The notes under the pieces are model-generated. The model did not search any database. It was not told where the DNA came from and saw nothing but the letters and a program-made list of their open reading frames with translations. From Euryarchaeota archaeon UBA175 (GTDB lineage: Archaea; Thermoplasmatota; Poseidoniia; Poseidoniales; Thalassarchaeaceae): DNA of 9,454 bases. Location: contig DAFD01000034.1 in assembly GCA_002497895.1 (NCBI GenBank), positions 3,472 to 12,925 on the forward strand, in the 5' to 3' direction. Below, one piece after another: positions 1-6,960 of this stretch. Made by a program: the position numbers and the translations under genes. Every line of letters begins with the position of its first letter. Position 1 is the stretch's first letter.

Positions 1-1
1 C

Positions 2-1153
2 GTGTCAGACGGCGAAGTGGTGCGGACAGCATTGTATGATTGCCATGTCGAAGCCGGTGCGAAGCTCGTAGATTTCCATGGCTTCGAACTTCCCATATGG
101 TATTCATCGATCCAAGATGAACATCTTGCATGCCGTTCCACCGCAGGGATGTTCGACGTTTCACACATGGGTTTGTTCTCATTCGAAGGCACCGGAGTTA
201 GAGAATGGCTTCAGAGTATTTCAACGCAGAGTGTTTCTTCCTTTGTTCCTGGGCGTTGTGGTTACACGCATTTTCTCGATCACGAAGGTTGTATCATCGA
301 TGACATGATTTTCGCTGTCAAATCCGAAGACTGCGTCCTCGGGGTACCAAACGCCTCTATGATTTCGACAATGTGGGACTGGTTCAATGGGTTGCTGCCC
401 AACGATGGCTCGGTTACCCTCGTCGACTTGTCGGCCGAGACGAGTATCATCGCATTACAAGGTCCTGCCTCGGCTGAAATATTGGGTTCGGCTCTGGGTG
501 AAGTGAATCGTATTGGGCGATTCAAGTGTCAGCAGATTTCTGCGAATGGTATCGGTGTGACAGGTTGGATTCAGGGTACTGGCTACACCGGCGAGCGCGG
601 CGCCGAGATTTTCGTGCCGAATGATCAGGCACCGCTTCTTTGGCGGGCTCTTCTCGATGCTGGTGTGGAGCACGGGTTGGTTCCGGTCGGCCTTGGCGCT
701 CGCGATACTCTCCGACTTGAGAAAGGGTATCTCCTATCAGGGCAAGATTTCCTCTGGCCGGGCCTCGGTTTGGATGCAGCTGATTCACTTCCCGAGGGTT
801 TCCTAGCGCGTGATTCTGCAGAGACCGCAGTTCCATTTGGGTTGGACATGGAACACGAATTTGTTGGACGCGAGCGAGTGGCCGAATCACTTGAATCGGG
901 TGCTCGCTGGCACGGCCTCCAATGCCTCGAACGTGGCCCTGCTCCACGGTTGGGACATGCTGTGAAGAGTTCTGACACCGACGAAGCCACGATTTCAGGA
1001 TACGTCACCAGCGGTTGTCCATCCCCCTCACTAAACCGTACCGGCATCGCGATGGCTTACCTCAATGGAGTCGAAGTCGGCGATGAGGTTTGGATTCAAG
1101 CCAGCCCTCGTAGGAGGGTGCGAGCCGAAGTGGTCAGACCCCCGTTCGTATGA
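2..1153 (+). CDS. gcvT: Glycine cleavage system T-protein (aminomethyltransferase)
   Basis: GcvT takes the aminomethyl group held on the lipoyl arm of H-protein, releases ammonia and passes the one-carbon unit to a folate-type carrier. The 383-residue product opens with the family's usual start (LYDCHVEAGAKLVDFHGFEL, about residues 11-30). FDVSHMG follows at 51-57 and CIIDDMIF at 97-104, whose DD pair contains the Asp that is catalytic in this family. ALQGP is at 151-155, and GLGARDTLRLEKG at 230-242 is the folate-side signature. The C-terminal GCPSPSLNRTGIAMAY matches the family's end domain. Where most relatives have YTGEDG(F/Y)E, this one reads YTGERGAEI (195-203), a small deviation. The start is taken as the GTG at position 2, since the conserved block begins only about ten residues later; an earlier start outside the window cannot be excluded. 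Identification is firm. The gene lies on the same strand as gcvPA/gcvPB but about 2.9 kb away. Confidence 0.95.
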   Translation: MSDGEVVRTALYDCHVEAGAKLVDFHGFELPIWYSSIQDEHLACRSTAGMFDVSHMGLFSFEGTGVREWLQSISTQSVSSFVPGRCGYTHFLDHEGCIIDDMIFAVKSEDCVLGVPNASMISTMWDWFNGLLPNDGSVTLVDLSAETSIIALQGPASAEILGSALGEVNRIGRFKCQQISANGIGVTGWIQGTGYTGERGAEIFVPNDQAPLLWRALLDAGVEHGLVPVGLGARDTLRLEKGYLLSGQDFLWPGLGLDAADSLPEGFLARDSAETAVPFGLDMEHEFVGRERVAESLESGARWHGLQCLERGPAPRLGHAVKSSDTDEATISGYVTSGCPSPSLNRTGIAMAYLNGVEVGDEVWIQASPRRRVRAEVVRPPFV

Positions 1154-1166
1154 GTTGAGAGTCGCT

Positions 1167-1259
1167 ATGAGTGCCAAACAGCCAACACTCCAAGCCTCCC
1201 TGCGCCGGCGTAATCCTCTTGACCCAGCAATCGGAGCATGTAGCGAGGTTGGCCCATGA
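1167..1259 (+). CDS. Possible 30-aa small ORF before the EF-hand gene
   Basis: An ATG at 1167 opens a 30-codon frame whose TGA overlaps the ATG of the next gene by 4 nt (ATGA at 1256-1259), the arrangement typical of translational coupling. The product begins MSAKQPTLQASLRRRNPLD and has a basic RRR patch; I recognise no family. There is only a weak purine stretch (GAGAG) ahead of the ATG. The frame is open upstream into the end of gcvT, so it may be a chance remnant. It is listed because it fills most of the 102-nt gap and has the coupling geometry. Confidence 0.2.
   Translation: MSAKQPTLQASLRRRNPLDPAIGACSEVGP
1245..1249 (+). promoter_or_regulatory. Shine-Dalgarno site of the EF-hand gene
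   Basis: GAGGT lies six bases before ATG 1256 and matches part of the archaeal GGAGGTGA consensus. It supports this start over later Met codons. Confidence 0.5.
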
Positions 1260-3058
1260 GTGCGAGATTCGAAGCAGTTGCTCTGAAGAAATTGCAGGAG
1301 ATTATGCAGTCCCAAGGAATCAGCGCTGAAGCTGTGTTCGCAAAGTATGACATCAATGGAGATGGCTCTCTAGATGTCACTGAATTCAACGCAGCTATCT
1401 CTTCGATCACTGGTCAAAATGCTCCGGACGCGATCGTCCGCGCAGTATTTTCAGCCCTCGACTCTGATGGTAACGCATCCCTCGATATTTCTGAGTTATT
1501 GGCCTTAGTCGAAGGAGGCCAGTCCGCTCACGTCACAGGAGAGGTGAACGGAGCGGAGATTTCGGGACATTCTAATTCGGATTACAACGGATTGTATAAC
1601 AAGCAAGACGGCTTAATTAACGACTATCCTTGGTTCAAAAAGCCGAATGGTCAGGTTCTCTTTCACTACGACGGTGGTGATGGAGGTGCTCGTTCATGGA
1701 GCCTTCATTCATCCCCTGTTGATGGTAGCAAAGACCTCTACGACGGAGGCTGGACAAGACCGCCGTCATCGGGTGAAATTCCCTTTGGAACGCGAAGGTG
1801 GGTTGGAGTTGGAATGCTCACTATCAGTGCTGTTGGTGAGCGCTCAACGCCGAGCGCACTTGAGGCTGAGGGAGAAGATACAAGTGAGATCCGAATCGAG
1901 TTACAGAAGGGCAAATATCCTTCTTATGAGCGAATTAAGGTCGACTTCACAAGCCCTCTTCTAACAGATGAATCTTGGCTGGGAATCGTTCCTGCAGATG
2001 TTAGTCACGGCGAAGAATGGGTGAATCGGCAGAGCCGTCTCTCTCACATTTTGATGGCTGGACAGACAATCGGAACACATACTTTCGATAATCCCGGTCC
2101 GGGCGATTGGACGATCCGATTGAACGACTCATCCGATTCTGGTAAAGAACTCGCATATGTCGAATTCACTGTCGAAGCCGCTACAGAACCACGAATTGCT
2201 GAAGTCGCTTCCCCACCGATTGATTTCATGAAGGATGGAACTGTTCTCGATGCTGAATTTGCAAAGGAACTGGAAAATCTTGTTGCGAACCCTGAATCTA
2301 CAATAGAATCGGTTCGCGCACAAGCAGATGTGATCGCGGAAGAGAAAATCAACGAATTGCCTTTCCTCTTCCGCTCACCTGCGAGTAGGATGTGGGATTC
2401 AAATGCAGATTCAATCCTCGCGAAAATCCGCGGAAATTTACCTCCACCTGAGGACTTCGCAAAGGCCGCCGCCGTCGCAGGAGCGGTTGGAGTGGGCGCT
2501 GCGGCAGTAGCAGCACAAGCAGGTATGCAAGCTCAATCTCCGCAGGAAGCGATAGTCGGTGCGGTTGTTGACACAGTCATCAACCAAACAGCCGGTGCGG
2601 TGCTCGAAAGCGTCGCCCCCGTAGCTGAAGTACCGCCAGCTGATCCAGAACCAATTCCAGAACCCGAACCTGTTGCGACCCCTGCTGCAGAACTTGAAAC
2701 GGCCGCTACTGCGGCAGTGGACTCTGGCGGCCTCGACCTCGAAGACGTCACCCGACGACTGACTGAGGCTCGATTCCTCAATGATCAAATCGCTGTAGTT
2801 GCCTCAACCGAGGGTCTGACGACCTCTGCCATAGTCCATATCCACAGCCTTGAGAGAACTTTCTCGATAGGTATCGATGATGCTTACCGCGGTGGTCAGA
2901 CAATCGTCGGCAGCATCGATGGTGTAGGTGAGGTGGAAGTCCACCTAAAGGCAAACGCCGACACAAGCGATTACACCAATCACCACACAGAGACTTTCAC
3001 GGTCTCCGTCCACAAGTGGAACGGAATCCGTAAGCGTATCGAACTGAACGCGCAATAA
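1256..3058 (+). CDS. Multidomain EF-hand calcium-binding protein, function unknown
   Basis: This is a 600-residue protein with no signal peptide. It starts at ATG 1256, with GAGGT six bases upstream. Residues 32-43 form a textbook EF-hand loop (D-x-N-x-D-G-S-x-D-x-x-E). Residues 69-80 form a second (D-x-D-x-N-A-S-x-D-x-x-E) with Ala for the usual Gly at loop position 6. About 105-185 is an aromatic and Gly-rich block (YNGLY, VLFHYDGGDGG, WSLHSS, LYDGGW) resembling small W/Y repeat domains common in algal proteins. About 208-307 looks like a beta-sandwich (ESWLGIVPAD, PGDWTIRL, AYVEFTV). A helical stretch (330-395) precedes an Ala/Gly/Val segment (401-422) that could be a membrane or packing helix. 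A Pro/Glu linker (about 455-477) leads to a beta-rich C-terminal domain (about 494-600) I do not recognise. Calcium binding is well supported; a role in sensing or scaffolding is only inference. It sits between gcvT and a convergent SDR-like gene with no evident functional tie. Confidence 0.85.
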   Translation: MSARFEAVALKKLQEIMQSQGISAEAVFAKYDINGDGSLDVTEFNAAISSITGQNAPDAIVRAVFSALDSDGNASLDISELLALVEGGQSAHVTGEVNGAEISGHSNSDYNGLYNKQDGLINDYPWFKKPNGQVLFHYDGGDGGARSWSLHSSPVDGSKDLYDGGWTRPPSSGEIPFGTRRWVGVGMLTISAVGERSTPSALEAEGEDTSEIRIELQKGKYPSYERIKVDFTSPLLTDESWLGIVPADVSHGEEWVNRQSRLSHILMAGQTIGTHTFDNPGPGDWTIRLNDSSDSGKELAYVEFTVEAATEPRIAEVASPPIDFMKDGTVLDAEFAKELENLVANPESTIESVRAQADVIAEEKINELPFLFRSPASRMWDSNADSILAKIRGNLPPPEDFAKAAAVAGAVGVGAAAVAAQAGMQAQSPQEAIVGAVVDTVINQTAGAVLESVAPVAEVPPADPEPIPEPEPVATPAAELETAATAAVDSGGLDLEDVTRRLTEARFLNDQIAVVASTEGLTTSAIVHIHSLERTFSIGIDDAYRGGQTIVGSIDGVGEVEVHLKANADTSDYTNHHTETFTVSVHKWNGIRKRIELNAQ

Positions 3059-3073
3059 TCTGACTGCGGCTGT

Positions 3074-3919
3074 TCAATGACCGGCAAACTCGAATGCTTC
3101 GCCGAGCATTTCTTCGAGACTAATCTGTGGCGAGAATCCAAGTCGCATCTCAAGATCTCGTGCATCGACGACTCCGAAGACTTCCTGTGACTCATCTTGC
3201 CCGAGTTCCAATTCGCAACCTGATTTTTGATTGAAGATTCCGCCAAGGTCATTCATACTGATCGCTTTACCTGACCCAACAGCCATGCTCTCGCGAGTTG
3301 GCGGAGGATTCTCAAGGACGGCACCGATGACTGCAGCAAGATCCTGGACGTGAACGAAATCCTTCACTCCGCTCCCGTCCCCTGGCACATTCACCCATCC
3401 CATCATGCATTCTTGCGCCCACTTGTGCAACAATCCGTTTGCCTCAGAGCCATCGATGTGAACACCTTGAACATTCGAGGCACGGATGATACTCACTGGG
3501 CGCTCGGCTTGTGCACGCTCAAGGGCCATTTCTTCCATCCAAAGCTGGCCCTCGGCTGCCACGTCTCGTGGTGCAAGAGTGGAATCATTGCCGTAATACG
3601 GCTCGTCTGGTTCCCACTGAGGATGAACTCTCAGAGTTCCAACGATAATCAGATGCAGCCCGCCGTGCCTGTCGACCGCGTCGAGAATCGGTCGCGATTG
3701 CTCGCGCATTCGCAGCAATGTTTCGCGGTCGTCTCTACCCAGCGTTGAATCAACTGGTTTGGAATTGATATGGATTATCGCTGTGCAGGAGGTCAATAGC
3801 GCATCTAGTACTATCGTATTTTCCAAGGCCTCTGGAGGCACGGGAACAGCCGAATCACCAAGCATCTCGATGATGTATGGAGCGACGAAGTGGTCGGGGG
3901 CACTCACTGCGACCTTCAT
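3074..3919 (-). CDS. NAD-dependent epimerase/dehydratase-like protein (extended SDR), apparently degenerate
   Basis: The 281-residue product (ATG at 3919) has the layout of an extended short-chain dehydrogenase/reductase. It opens MKVAVSA as strand beta-1, then LIIVGTLRVHPQ, VSIIRASNVQG, VKDFVHVQDLAAVIGAVLEN (the RDFxHVxD signature of sugar-nucleotide epimerases), and ends LGFSPQISLEEML. Two hallmarks are missing. The Gly-rich GxxGxxG loop is replaced by SAPDHFVAP. Where YxxxK is expected before the (L)xxE helix, the sequence reads AAEGQLWME, with Ala for Tyr and Gln for Lys. This could be a non-catalytic or atypical binding protein, so no substrate is proposed. The start is uncertain: in-frame ATGs at 3946 and 3988 would add 9 and 23 residues, and none has a strong ribosome site. 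The 3' end is 15 nt from the convergent EF-hand gene, and the 5' end is divergent from gcvPA. Confidence 0.8.
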   Translation of the reverse strand: MKVAVSAPDHFVAPYIIEMLGDSAVPVPPEALENTIVLDALLTSCTAIIHINSKPVDSTLGRDDRETLLRMREQSRPILDAVDRHGGLHLIIVGTLRVHPQWEPDEPYYGNDSTLAPRDVAAEGQLWMEEMALERAQAERPVSIIRASNVQGVHIDGSEANGLLHKWAQECMMGWVNVPGDGSGVKDFVHVQDLAAVIGAVLENPPPTRESMAVGSGKAISMNDLGGIFNQKSGCELELGQDESQEVFGVVDARDLEMRLGFSPQISLEEMLGEAFEFAGH

Positions 3920-4050
3920 TCGAACACCAATCCTGACCTTCTCCATCAACCTAAGAGTGTGTCGGTTGGAGGTGTTTGATTCGCTCATCGAACCTTTCAA
4001 GCACTCTCCGTAATACAGTAGTTCTGCCTTTGGGCATGAGGGGCTCGCGG
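3920..4050. other. Divergent intergenic region between the SDR-like gene and gcvPA
   Basis: Transcription should leave this region in both directions, so promoters for both genes are expected here. I find no convincing archaeal BRE/TATA pair by eye. If the SDR-like gene starts at 3946 or 3988, the region shrinks to 104 or 62 nt. It is too short to hold a glycine riboswitch, and no such fold is apparent. Confidence 0.3.
4038..4043 (+). promoter_or_regulatory. Shine-Dalgarno site of gcvPA
   Basis: GAGGGG lies seven bases before ATG 4051. It favours that start over ATG 4036, which lies just upstream of this element, and over the TTG at 3976. Confidence 0.5.
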
Positions 4051-5418
4051 ATGGACCAATTACCGAATCTTGGAAGAGAGCAGGAGATGCTCTCAGTAAT
4101 GGGCTTTGAGACAATAAATGACTTGTTTTCGGACATCCCTGATGGTGTGCTTCGTACGGGTGGACTTCCTCTACGTGGCCCACAATCAGAGGAAGAAATC
4201 TGGGCTGATGCACAGCATTTACTTGGCGCGAATATCGACTTAGATTCGCGCCCATCTTTTCTTTCAGCGGGCTTGGCTCGAAACTTCGTTCCGACGATGG
4301 TCGGTATGCTGGCTACGCGAGGGGAGTTCCTCACCTCTTACACTCCTTACCAGCCAGAGGTTTCTCAGGGTATGCTGCAGGCGATGTGGGAATTTCAGAC
4401 AATGGTTTCCGAGCTTGTCGGTTTACCAGTCGCTAATGTTTCAATGTATGATGCGAGTACGGCTGCTGCTGAGGCAATCACTTGTGCTGTGCGAGTGAAG
4501 AATCGCAAGGCCACTCAGAAGGGTGTTGTCTATGTCTCACAATTCGTTCCTCCTCACCGACTTTCAGTGATTGAGAATTACACGCAGGGCGGTGGGATTG
4601 AACTGCGTGTGCTCGAGCATGGGATCGATGGCCGAGTTGACTTGGCAGGGGCTGCTGCTGCTGCGGGGGCTTGTGCTGTATATGTCGAGCAGCCGAATGC
4701 ATTCGGTGAGTTGGATACGGGAATTGCTCAATTAAAGGAGATAATTGGTGAGAAAACCGCTCTAATTGTTGGCGTTGATGCTGTCTCGCTAGGGATTGTC
4801 GAAGCTCCTGGTGTTTACGGAGCTGATCTCGTAGTTGGTGAGGGCCAGCCCTTCGGGATTGGTCCAACTGCCGGAGGGCCGATTTACGGCTTGTTCGCAT
4901 GCTCTAAGGAATACCTACGACAGATGCCAGGCCGAATTGTTGGCAAGACTGTTGATGAGGATGGTTTGGATGCTTTCACATTGACTCTATCTACGCGCGA
5001 GCAGCACATTCGTCGTCATCGCGCGACCTCGAATATTTGTTCTAATGAGACGCTCATTGCACTGATGGGCGCGATGCACATGGCTTTGCTCGGGCCCGAG
5101 GGACTTGAGCGTCTAGCGCTTCGTATTGCTGCTGCCGCAGAAGCAACAAAACAGGCTGTTTGTTCTATTGAGGGGGTCGAGTTAGCCGACCCCGATATGC
5201 CGATCTTCCGTGAATTCACCATCAAACTTCCAGGTGATGCCGCTGCGGCTGTTGCACACATGGATGATGCCGGTGTTCTCGGTGGCTTCGCCTTGGGTGA
5301 GTGGTGGGAATCGATGTCGAATTGTCTCTTAATCGGTTGCGATGAGAGGACTAGCCAGACGGATATTGATGCGCTCGTCGCCGCTCTATCATCATGGGTT
5401 TCGGAGGTGAGCGCTTGA
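4051..5418 (+). CDS. gcvPA: Glycine dehydrogenase (decarboxylating) subunit 1
   Basis: This is the N-terminal half of the P-protein as a separate subunit. It pairs with GcvPB to decarboxylate glycine using PLP and load the aminomethyl group onto H-protein. With the start at ATG 4051 the product is 455 aa, close to the usual length of about 450. The N-terminus (MLSVMGFETINDLFSDIP) matches the family's opening. Further signatures are TPYQPEVSQG (98-107), MYDAST (132-137), VEQPN (212-216), GEGQPFG (263-269), RQMPGRIVGKT (290-300), REQHIRR (316-322) and TSNIC (326-330). ATG 4036 would add only five residues. The Ala run near residues 200-206 is encoded by a short GCT/CTG repeat. The stop codon overlaps the start of gcvPB by 4 nt, consistent with coupled synthesis of the two subunits. 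Third positions are notably T-rich, unlike gcvPB. Confidence 0.95.
   Translation: MDQLPNLGREQEMLSVMGFETINDLFSDIPDGVLRTGGLPLRGPQSEEEIWADAQHLLGANIDLDSRPSFLSAGLARNFVPTMVGMLATRGEFLTSYTPYQPEVSQGMLQAMWEFQTMVSELVGLPVANVSMYDASTAAAEAITCAVRVKNRKATQKGVVYVSQFVPPHRLSVIENYTQGGGIELRVLEHGIDGRVDLAGAAAAAGACAVYVEQPNAFGELDTGIAQLKEIIGEKTALIVGVDAVSLGIVEAPGVYGADLVVGEGQPFGIGPTAGGPIYGLFACSKEYLRQMPGRIVGKTVDEDGLDAFTLTLSTREQHIRRHRATSNICSNETLIALMGAMHMALLGPEGLERLALRIAAAAEATKQAVCSIEGVELADPDMPIFREFTIKLPGDAAAAVAHMDDAGVLGGFALGEWWESMSNCLLIGCDERTSQTDIDALVAALSSWVSEVSA
5403..5410 (+). promoter_or_regulatory. Full-consensus Shine-Dalgarno site of gcvPB
   Basis: GGAGGTGA is a full match to the archaeal anti-SD complement. It lies inside the end of gcvPA, four bases ahead of TTG 5415. 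It decides the gcvPB start: the in-frame ATG at 5394 lies upstream of this site and has no SD of its own. Confidence 0.7.
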
Positions 5419-6902
5419 GCGATATCTACCAATTCAACGGTGCGGCTGGCACCGGATGGTCTCAGCCCGCACCGATTATGGAGGGGGCCGGAGAGACAGT
5501 TCCCGCAAGCCTGCGAAGGGCCCGCCTGCCTCGCTGGCCACGCGCCAGTGAGCCCGAACTTGTGCGCCACTATACTTTGCTCTCACAGCGTAATTTCGGC
5601 ATCGATACTGGATTCTATCCGCTCGGTTCGTGCACGATGAAGCATAACCCCCGTATCAACGAGAGAATCGTCCAACTCCCCGGTATCGACCGCATCCACC
5701 CACTTCAGCCCGAGCATCAGATTCAGGGGCTACTCTCGATTTTCTATGAGATGCAGGAGATGCTCGAGATTTGCTCCGGCATGGATCAAGTCACACTGCA
5801 ACCGGTTGCCGGCGCACAAGGTGAATTCGCCGCGATGAGATGCATTCAGGAATATCATCGCGAAAGTGGCCAGGAACAAAGAGACAAGGTAATCGTCCCT
5901 GATTCCGCACATGGCACAAACCCCGCTTCAGCAGCAATGTGTGGCTACGAAATAATTGAAATTCCAAGCGGTGAAGATGGCCGACTCAACCTTGAGGCGC
6001 TGCGCGCAGCAGTTGGAGATGATACAGCTGCGATGATGATTACCAATCCTAGCACCCTTGGCGTATTCGAACCAGAAATCGCCGAAGCCGCAGAAATCGT
6101 TCATTCAGCCGGTGGGCAAATGTACTACGATGGAGCGAACTTCAACGCCATCCTTGGGAAAACTGACCCCGGCAGAATGGGCTTCGACGCAGTCCACTAC
6201 AATCTCCACAAGACCTTCAGTCAGCCTCACGGAGGAGGTGGGCCAGGCAGTGGTCCAATTGGAGTGAAAGCACATCTAGCAAAATACCTACCAGCCCCGC
6301 TCGCCGATCGTGAGGAAGCAAGCGATGGAGGAGCAACCGGTGATGGATACCGTTACTTCTGGCGTAATCCGGAGAATACTATTGGAAAGGTCCAGCAGTG
6401 GCACGGAAATTCTGGAGCAGTAGTCCGAGCATGGGCATTCTACCGACGCTACGGGCGTGAATTAGAGCGTATGAGCGAGCACGCAGTTCTCAATGCAAAT
6501 TATCTCCGACATCGCATTATGCAAGGTGCTGAAGGAGTCCACGCAATGCCGCTCGACGGAGCACCCGCAAAAGTAGTCAAGCACGAATTTACACTCTCGA
6601 TGAGCCCACTCAAGGAAGTAGTCGGAGTCACAGCCAAAGACATTGCAAAACGTCTGCTAGACTATGGATACATGTCACCTACACTGTACTTCCCGATGAT
6701 TGTCCCGGAGTGTTTGATGATCGAGCCTACCGAGACTGAATCGAAGGAAGTTCTCGACAAATTCGCCGAAGATTTCCTCAAGATACTCGGCGAAGATCCA
6801 GAACTCATAATCACCGCGCCGCACACAACCGATGTGCGTCGTGTCGACGAAGTCCTCGCAGCGCGCTCCCTCGTCCTCAAACATCCATTCGACGAGGAAT
6901 GA
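5415..6902 (+). CDS. gcvPB: Glycine dehydrogenase (decarboxylating) subunit 2, PLP-bearing
   Basis: This is the C-terminal half of the P-protein, which carries the PLP lysine. The product is 495 aa from a TTG start that shares TTGA with the gcvPA stop. Signatures in order are FYPLGSCTMKHNP (67-79), LQPVAGAQGE (about 129-138), HGTNPAS (166-172), YDGANFNA (238-245), and HKTF followed by a Gly-rich PHGGGGPGSGP loop (from 265), in which Lys266 should form the Schiff base with PLP. The late block PTLYFPMIVPECLMIEPTETE matches the family's C-terminal region. Length is in line with the family (roughly 480-500). It forms an operon with gcvPA. The next gene starts 58 nt after its stop and may be cotranscribed. 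The later two thirds prefer A and C at third positions, in contrast to the T-rich gcvPA. Confidence 0.95.
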   Translation: MSDIYQFNGAAGTGWSQPAPIMEGAGETVPASLRRARLPRWPRASEPELVRHYTLLSQRNFGIDTGFYPLGSCTMKHNPRINERIVQLPGIDRIHPLQPEHQIQGLLSIFYEMQEMLEICSGMDQVTLQPVAGAQGEFAAMRCIQEYHRESGQEQRDKVIVPDSAHGTNPASAAMCGYEIIEIPSGEDGRLNLEALRAAVGDDTAAMMITNPSTLGVFEPEIAEAAEIVHSAGGQMYYDGANFNAILGKTDPGRMGFDAVHYNLHKTFSQPHGGGGPGSGPIGVKAHLAKYLPAPLADREEASDGGATGDGYRYFWRNPENTIGKVQQWHGNSGAVVRAWAFYRRYGRELERMSEHAVLNANYLRHRIMQGAEGVHAMPLDGAPAKVVKHEFTLSMSPLKEVVGVTAKDIAKRLLDYGYMSPTLYFPMIVPECLMIEPTETESKEVLDKFAEDFLKILGEDPELIITAPHTTDVRRVDEVLAARSLVLKHPFDEE

Positions 6903-6960
6903 GCGTACGAAACCCCGAGTATCGGCGCGAACCAAATACGAGCGGCCCAACGCAAGCACG

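Noticed and set aside
522..1047. Minus-strand frames of about 140 codons inside gcvT
   Set aside because: Arg/Pro/Ser-rich shadow translations opposite a well-supported gene, with no ribosome site or family resemblance.
2438..2788. Minus-strand frames opposite the Ala/Pro/Glu-rich part of the EF-hand gene
   Set aside because: They arise from the biased composition of that segment; the Cys/Arg/Ser-rich products look non-coding.
3976..4050. Upstream TTG start for gcvPA at 3976
   Set aside because: The extra N-terminal residues do not match the family, and a better SD-supported ATG lies at 4051.
3989..4050. Glycine riboswitch ahead of gcvPA
   Set aside because: The leader is too short for the aptamer and shows no matching conserved core.
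3920..4255. Extension of the minus-strand SDR-like frame up to 4255, which would give 393 residues
   Set aside because: The added residues are antisense to the conserved N-terminus of gcvPA and have no SDR-like content; the fold begins at MKVAVSA.
4651..4671. GCT/CTG triplet repeat in gcvPA
   Set aside because: It encodes an in-frame Ala run and is too short to count as a tandem-repeat locus.
5016..5570. Minus-strand frame of 184 codons across the gcvPA/gcvPB junction
   Set aside because: It runs antisense through conserved P-protein coding sequence, and its Ser/Ala/Pro-rich product looks like no known protein.
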